Source of the DNA: Erodium maritimum
Taxonomy: Eukaryota; Streptophyta; Magnoliopsida; Geraniales; Geraniaceae
Assembly (NCBI GenBank): GCA_963921825.1
Contig: OY997588.1
Span: 9,996,001 to 10,060,000, forward strand
Length of the DNA stretch: 64,000 nucleotides
Direction: 5' to 3'
Below are positions 58,500 to 64,000 of this stretch, piece by piece (the stretch's first letter is position 1; every line of letters starts with the position of its first letter). The position numbers and the translations under genes are program-made. A model generated the notes under the pieces. The model ran no database searches. It saw only the letters and a program-made list of their open reading frames with translations, and was not told the DNA's origin.

Positions 58500-61400
58500 T
58501 CAGGGCCCAACAGGTAGCGGTAAGCTGCTCAAACCTGTTGAAGTTCTGGGCTTCACAATGTGCGCCAGTGTGACTTCTGCCGGGGTAGAGTCGGGTATTT
58601 CCTCTTGAAAGGGAACCTCAAATAGTAGGGATTGATATAAACAGACTTCATCTTCCTTGCAGTAATAAACCTGCAGAGACCAGTCAAATAAGTCATGTGT
58701 ATGAAGTTAGCCTCGAATTCAATCTTGTTTCGGATTCTGATTTGCTTTATAATTTTCATTAATCTTCAAAAACCATTTAGACAGAAAAATTGTTCTCTGA
58801 AATAAGTCGCATATATTTGCCCATAAATTCTGTTCTGATTGGAGGAATGAAAAATCAAGATGAGACAGCTTCTATAGTGCAAAGCATGAAACTTTCATTC
58901 GAATGCTACAGTTTTAGGCAGCTACCCGAGGTATTGTTGCTAGTACAAGGTCATGTGGTTACCAGAGAACCCTTCACTACTATAGAATACAAGGCCTTGC
59001 CAGGCAAGAGATTATTTCTTGCTTGTTATACCTCAAAACACATGAAATGAACTGACAAATGTGCCAAGGGTAATTTTTTAAGGAATTATTTCAAATTCTA
59101 TCTTTTGTGGTCAAGATAATATATGAATCAAGATGATGCATACCTTGCAACTTACTTTCCCCATTGCAGCAGAGGGGGATGACCTCTTAAAGTTGAGTGT
59201 TGCAGATCCTTCTGGACTAAGATATCCATCCAAGGGATTAATGATTACTGAATTTTCAGGCTCAACTTCAACAATGAATTTACTTCGTGCTTCCTGCATT
59301 GGTAACCATGAGGACAATGTGTATAGATTGTTTTACTACTACTGAATGCAACAATGGTGAGGGTACAATTGGACCAAGTGAAAGACCTTTGAAAAATGGT
59401 ACCCTTCAGGTAATGATATCTTAAGGTGCAAGTTTCCCAGATTGGATGAACCCCCATTGATGGTAATGGTTTGTGTGTCAGCCGATGCCCTCCTCCTTAG
59501 TCGTTTCAAAGATCTAGACTTTGGATTAGGAGGTTGAACTCCTTTCAGCTCTAAAGTAAGAAGTTCCACTTCACCTTCTTCCTTGTTCAAGTCCATAAAT
59601 CTGATCACACTATTATTTGTATCCGCTATGAAAAGTCTGCCTGCAAGAAAATAAGGATTATTCCAATTAACTGTAACATGTATATATACTCATCAAATAA
59701 TGTGCAAATAACCCTGGTCATTTTCAGGTTAAATAAACTTGAAGACTAAATTAAAGGGCACATCCCTAATTATTTAGGGCTGTTTGAGTATAAATGTGAG
59801 ATCCAAAGCTTGCAAGAAGCAAGGCCTTTTGCATTAGATGAATGATTTGATAAAACTAACATGTTACAATGCAAACAGTGAAAGTAAACATAAGGCTAGA
59901 AACCAAATTAGGCCTTAGGAGACTAAAATAAGAGAAACTCATACACAGTATTCAGTAAAAGACAGAATTAAATACCAATTCAGTAAAGTCACTCTCAGCA
60001 TCACCAAATAGCAGAACAATGACAATGATCATTGATAACACAGAAACTTTGCATTAGATTAGTGTTATGGTAACTTTCCAACAAATCAATACACGGTAGC
60101 AAAACCAAAAGTCATTAAAAAAAACAAATTAACAATATCAGATTCAGAACTCAAGAAGAGGGTAGGTTATAATTGACCGAGAATGAGAAAATGCCTCATT
60201 ATCATTCATTTCTGTAAAAACAGTTTATATTTGATTAAAAGAACAGATGGTAGAAATTAATTTTGATGTCAGTTTATTAGTACATCCAGTTATGACAATT
60301 CAAGATCTAGTTGTTGTGCAAAAGTAGAAAGAGCATTACCATTTTCTGCTTCGACGATTCCAGCTGGCTCTGATAACTGCAAGAGCGTAATAAAATTTCA
60401 GGTTACCAAATAAAAGCAGGAATACAACCAAAATTTTGACCAAGCAAAAACCAATGAAGTCCTCCAATTTTTATTTGGGATAATGGCATAAATATACCGT
60501 GTACTCTAAATTTTTTGCAGGTTGTTACTGTGATCTTTAGAACACTATTACCCTGTTCTTTCTTTTAGTTGCACCGCCTGTGACGGGGTTAAAGTCTGAT
60601 GGAAAAGACTATACTACCCCCAATAAAATCTTGGGGGTCATGAGGAAGAAGGTCAATTTTGTCATTTTTAAAGAAAAAAAAGCACAGAAAAACTGTATCC
60701 AGGAAGAAGGAATAGCAGGTTGTTACTCTGTACTTTCTTTTTCCATCAGCTTTAACAGATTTTAACTAATGGTGCAACTAAAAGAAGTACAAGGTCTGCT
60801 ACAAAATAAAGGTAACAGTACCAACCTGCAAATAGTTTAAAATACACCACATATTTCTGCCACTATCCCTTTTTATTTCATTCAGAAAATCAAACAGGAT
60901 GGCCAGTCAAATCTTTTGTTTAGTCTTCAAGAAGGAATGTCGGGATAAAAACTAAAAAGGTACCTTGACAACATCAAGTCTAAGATAGACAAAGGAGAAG
61001 CATTCCAAATCATGATTGCTTCTTGCTGACATTCAGTATTCTTAAAACTCAGTGTCTTTTTAGGCAATTCAATAAAAAAGAGAACTTCAATTTTAGGCAT
61101 CAGATACACAACTCCAGAAAAATTACTCTTTCATTCCTTTGTTTGTTGCTTGTGAACAGTTATTGAAGAAATAAAAAAACAGATTTTGATGATTTAAACT
61201 ACCCGAGTAAAGGGAACGTGCTGAATTCCATTTTATCACTGCCCCAGAGATCCTGTCCAAATTCTCATATCCTAGCCATGTTTAGGTTATATCGGATGCA
61301 TTTCTGTTGATGGCTTCTCTGTTAAACACGTTATTTTACTATGTACTACTACAATTATTATCATCAACAATACCCCTACTCGCTAAATATAAGGTAACCA

Positions 61401-63871
61401 AGTGGGATAAGAAAACTTTCCAACCTGAGCCGTTTGTGCTGTTCCGTCCATGAAACCAGCTTTCCCTGTTCCTGCCAACGTACTAACTCTTTTACTAGCT
61501 GGATCTAGCTTCTTGATCTAGGATTTAAACATAACAGAACAAAAGAAAATCATAAGTACTTAAACCTTCAATGTCCTTAAAAGTATATGCTGTATTCAAT
61601 GATCACTAACTACCTTGTGATTGTAACTATCTGCTATATAGATTTGACCATTAGTTGCACATAAGACACCCAGCGGATGTTGAAGAAGCACCTCAGATCC
61701 TATTCCATCATGGTCTCCAAACTGCAACAGTTAAAAGTGTAACAATAATGAAATTCGGTCTGAAATTATACTTATACTCAAAACCAAATTTCAAGGTTAT
61801 TCACGTGCTTGATGTGAATATATACCACCAAACTAGAAAAGGATTTATAATTAAATATAAGAGTTTTGTTCAAGAAAGTATGTTCCTCGAATTACCTTGA
61901 ACAAATTCTCTGCGATGAAGGGATCACCACCAACTAGTAGTCTTGACCCTCCAGTTTTCAGATCAACTGCCCTAATGGAGCTACTCTCACTATCTGCAAT
62001 GTATATATCCTTCAAATCTGCACATACAAATCCATGTATATTTTTCATATTACTGTCAAACCTGATATGAAACATTTTAGTAATGGCTAAAGTCACCGAA
62101 GACAAGAGAATTTCCAAATATTACCAGGAGATAATGAGAGGCCAGAAGGTTGTGCGAATGAAGTGCTAGCAGAGCTATCCAAATAATGAAATGAGAATAG
62201 TCAATGTCAAAGCACTGAGAGTATCAGACAAGTAGAGAAAATGGGAAAAGGGACTGAATGGAGATAACACAGCAACTGCCAAGACTGGTCTAACATATTT
62301 GTGCAAACATAAGTAATGATAGACCTCCAACTGCCATTAGCCATTGAGGTTGATCACTGCACTGGTTGCAGTGCTTTAGCTCAATACAATGATCAAAGTG
62401 ACGAGGGATGATATCAGGTCAAATATAATGCCAACTAAGGAAGTTCAAAATATCTATCTGCCAAAGCAAATATCGAAACCCCTTAGGAGAGAATAAAGCT
62501 TGAAATTCTAATAAACCAACTTTTCGATCCCAGTTATGTCAGGAAAAAACTGACATGCTGTTTACACTTAATAATCAACCAAACAGACAGATACCCCTAA
62601 CAAGTATGAGTTAAACTTGAAAAAGTCCATCAGGATTTATTTGACAAGTAAACTGTCTTAATTTTTTAATCTTTGCATAAATGACCCTCATAACCTCATA
62701 AAGATGGAAGCCCCATGCCCTAGGCTGCCATTTTTATTTTATGAATTAGATTCTTCTGTCCCTTATTGGATTCTTATTAAATATGCAACACCATGCAAAT
62801 AACAGCTACTAAATGTGATTTCTTCCTCTCTTTTTTTCTTTCTCATGCCACTATATATCTTACCTTGATCCATTCAAATTTCTTTCGTAACCATCCCCAC
62901 TAAAAGCTCTGGTGACTTCATCTACTGTATTGTGTTCCCAAATCTGATGTTGACCAGCCATTGCAATGTAAACCTTCTCATTTACTGGCTCAAAGCAGAC
63001 ATCCCATGGAGAGTTGAGGAGCTGAAAGAAATATATTAATGTGTTGATGTCTAGAAAATGATATTTACCAGGAAACTCGATATCAAGTTTTAACTATAAA
63101 TCTAAATATCCAGAGTAAATTATTTATTCCTAATGAAGCAATAGAACCAATGACATCAAAGTCAGAACCATTGTCCATGCAATTTATAAATTCATGTTTC
63201 TCAATCTTGCCTGAGTGGCACCCTTTCCGCCTCCTTTGTAGTCAGAACCTTTTGTTCCATTTCCAGCAAGGGTCCGCACTGTCTCATTAACAAAATCAAT
63301 CTCCCTACAAAATAGTAGTATGTAATAATTGTTATTTGCACTTTTATAGATGATTATTACAAGATTGCCACAAAGTTTATTTGCACTTCACAAGAAGCCG
63401 GACTTCAAACAAAAAAATAGTATATAATATTTGTAATCGGTGTTCGCAGATATAACAGTTAAGCTCTAAGAATCTGATCGTATTTTCTTAAAATAAGTTA
63501 ATTTTCATCACATGTTCGTAAATAAACATTTAAACAAAAAGCAAGCAGGTCCTATCAAATAATAAATATTTGAAGTTACCATATACCTTAAAGCATGGTT
63601 TTCAGTATCTGCAACATAAAGTATATTTTTCTTTGTATTGTAAGCAAGCCCCTACAGAAGAGTCGTGAGATTATTATCACACATCCAACATCATGCATAG
63701 AACATAAGAAATATAAATTAATTTAGGAAACTAGTTAAAATGCCAGAAGATCAACTAAAAGCTTACTTGAGGGCAGTTAAAAGTGGCATCATCAAATTTA
63801 CCGTCACGCAGACCCTCCTCTCCTGTGCTCCCAACTTGGATTATAAAATTTCCATCTAGGTCAGTCACCAC
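58500..63871 (-). CDS. SOQ1: SOQ1 (SUPPRESSOR OF QUENCHING 1), C-terminal part
   Basis: Thylakoid-anchored protein (HAD hydrolase, thioredoxin-like and NHL beta-propeller domains) that prevents the slow photoprotective quenching qH; thioredoxin and NHL parts face the lumen. Only the last 468 residues are here. Exons, 5' to 3': 63871-63767, 63651-63587, 63304-63211, 63021-62864, 62174-62125, 62017-61896, 61721-61614, 61517-61425, 60376-60340 (37 nt), 59640-59387, 59293-59144 and 58670-58500. NHL-repeat strands are plain: LYVADTENHALR, VYIAMAGQHQIW, IYIADSESSSIRAVDL, IYIADSYNHKIKKLD, LFIADTNNSVIRFMDL. After them come the LELKGVQPP hinge, KRLRRRASADT, and the C-terminal domain EARSKFIVEVEPENS to VYYCKEDEVCLYQS. 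The HAD, transmembrane and most thioredoxin sequence lie beyond the right edge. The intron between 63210 and 63022 begins with GC, not GT. Everything in view is intact. Confidence 0.96.
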
Positions 63872-64000
63872 CTGAATTCAGATTATGATAAGATGGATGA
63901 ATGCCAATCCAAGTTCTTATTCATGCCACAATAGCAGAGGGGGAAAGGAAACTTTATTCACTATTCTCAAAGCCAAGCAGCATGCCTCTAAAGTGGATAT

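Noticed and set aside
1-64000. CRISPR arrays, operons, bacterial-style origins, rRNA genes
   Set aside because: None seen; the window is plant nuclear DNA, and its repeats are transposon-related.

Overview
The window is nuclear DNA of a flowering plant, almost certainly a eudicot. The host genes have many short exons with GT-AG introns, the spacers are AT-rich, and hAT, Mutator, PIF/Harbinger, Ty1/copia and LINE-type debris is abundant. No single species can be named from the sequence alone.

Layout. Left end (1-5.2 kb): the 5' half of an ABCI20-type soluble ABC protein gene (minus, running off the left edge), a tRNA-Ile(AAU), a TRAPPC4/TRS23-like gene that looks worn, and an invertase/pectin methylesterase inhibitor. 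6.3-7.5 kb: galactinol synthase. 9.6-9.9 kb: a tandem duplication rich in ACGT G-boxes. 11.4-12.4 kb: a broken DUF4283/zinc-knuckle (LINE ORF1-type) gene. 13.7-17.1 kb: ECHIDNA/TVP23. 18-19.4 kb: a hAT element inserted in a LINE RNase H remnant. 19.9-24.6 kb: a mitochondrial-type alkaline/neutral invertase. 25.8-29.3 kb: a hAT element split by a 2.85-kb solo LTR. 29.7-30.1 kb: a fold-back MITE. 30.9-31.4 kb: a DUF538 gene. 33.5-34.7 kb: a dead Harbinger transposase. 35.0-38.3 kb: a Ty1/copia fossil. 38.7-41.0 kb: an IGR-motif mitochondrial ribosomal protein (mS41 type). 42-45.1 kb: a second DUF4283 gene split by a Harbinger element that carries only the Myb/NAM-associated ORF1. 46.6-49.8 kb: long TG-rich non-coding DNA. 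50.8-51.4 kb: an atypical bHLH factor. 53.6-55.3 kb: a Mutator-type element with long inverted ends. 58.5-63.9 kb: the 3' half of SOQ1 (minus, running off the right edge).

The gene set galactinol synthase, ECHIDNA, alkaline invertase, DUF538, bHLH149-like and SOQ1 matches, from memory, two duplicated Arabidopsis chromosome 1 neighbourhoods (about At1g09250-At1g09370 and At1g56500-At1g56620). ABCI20 next to TRS23 matches At5g02270/At5g02280. The host part therefore reads as conserved ancestral gene order stretched by transposon insertions. There is no operon-like cooperation, although galactinol synthase, alkaline invertase and the invertase inhibitor all touch sucrose or raffinose metabolism.

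I found no convincing new multi-gene system. The best leads are the nested insertions with readable target-site duplications, a MITE carrying ABA-response-type G-boxes, an ORF1-only Harbinger element, the shortened TRS23 gene, and a GC-AG intron in SOQ1.
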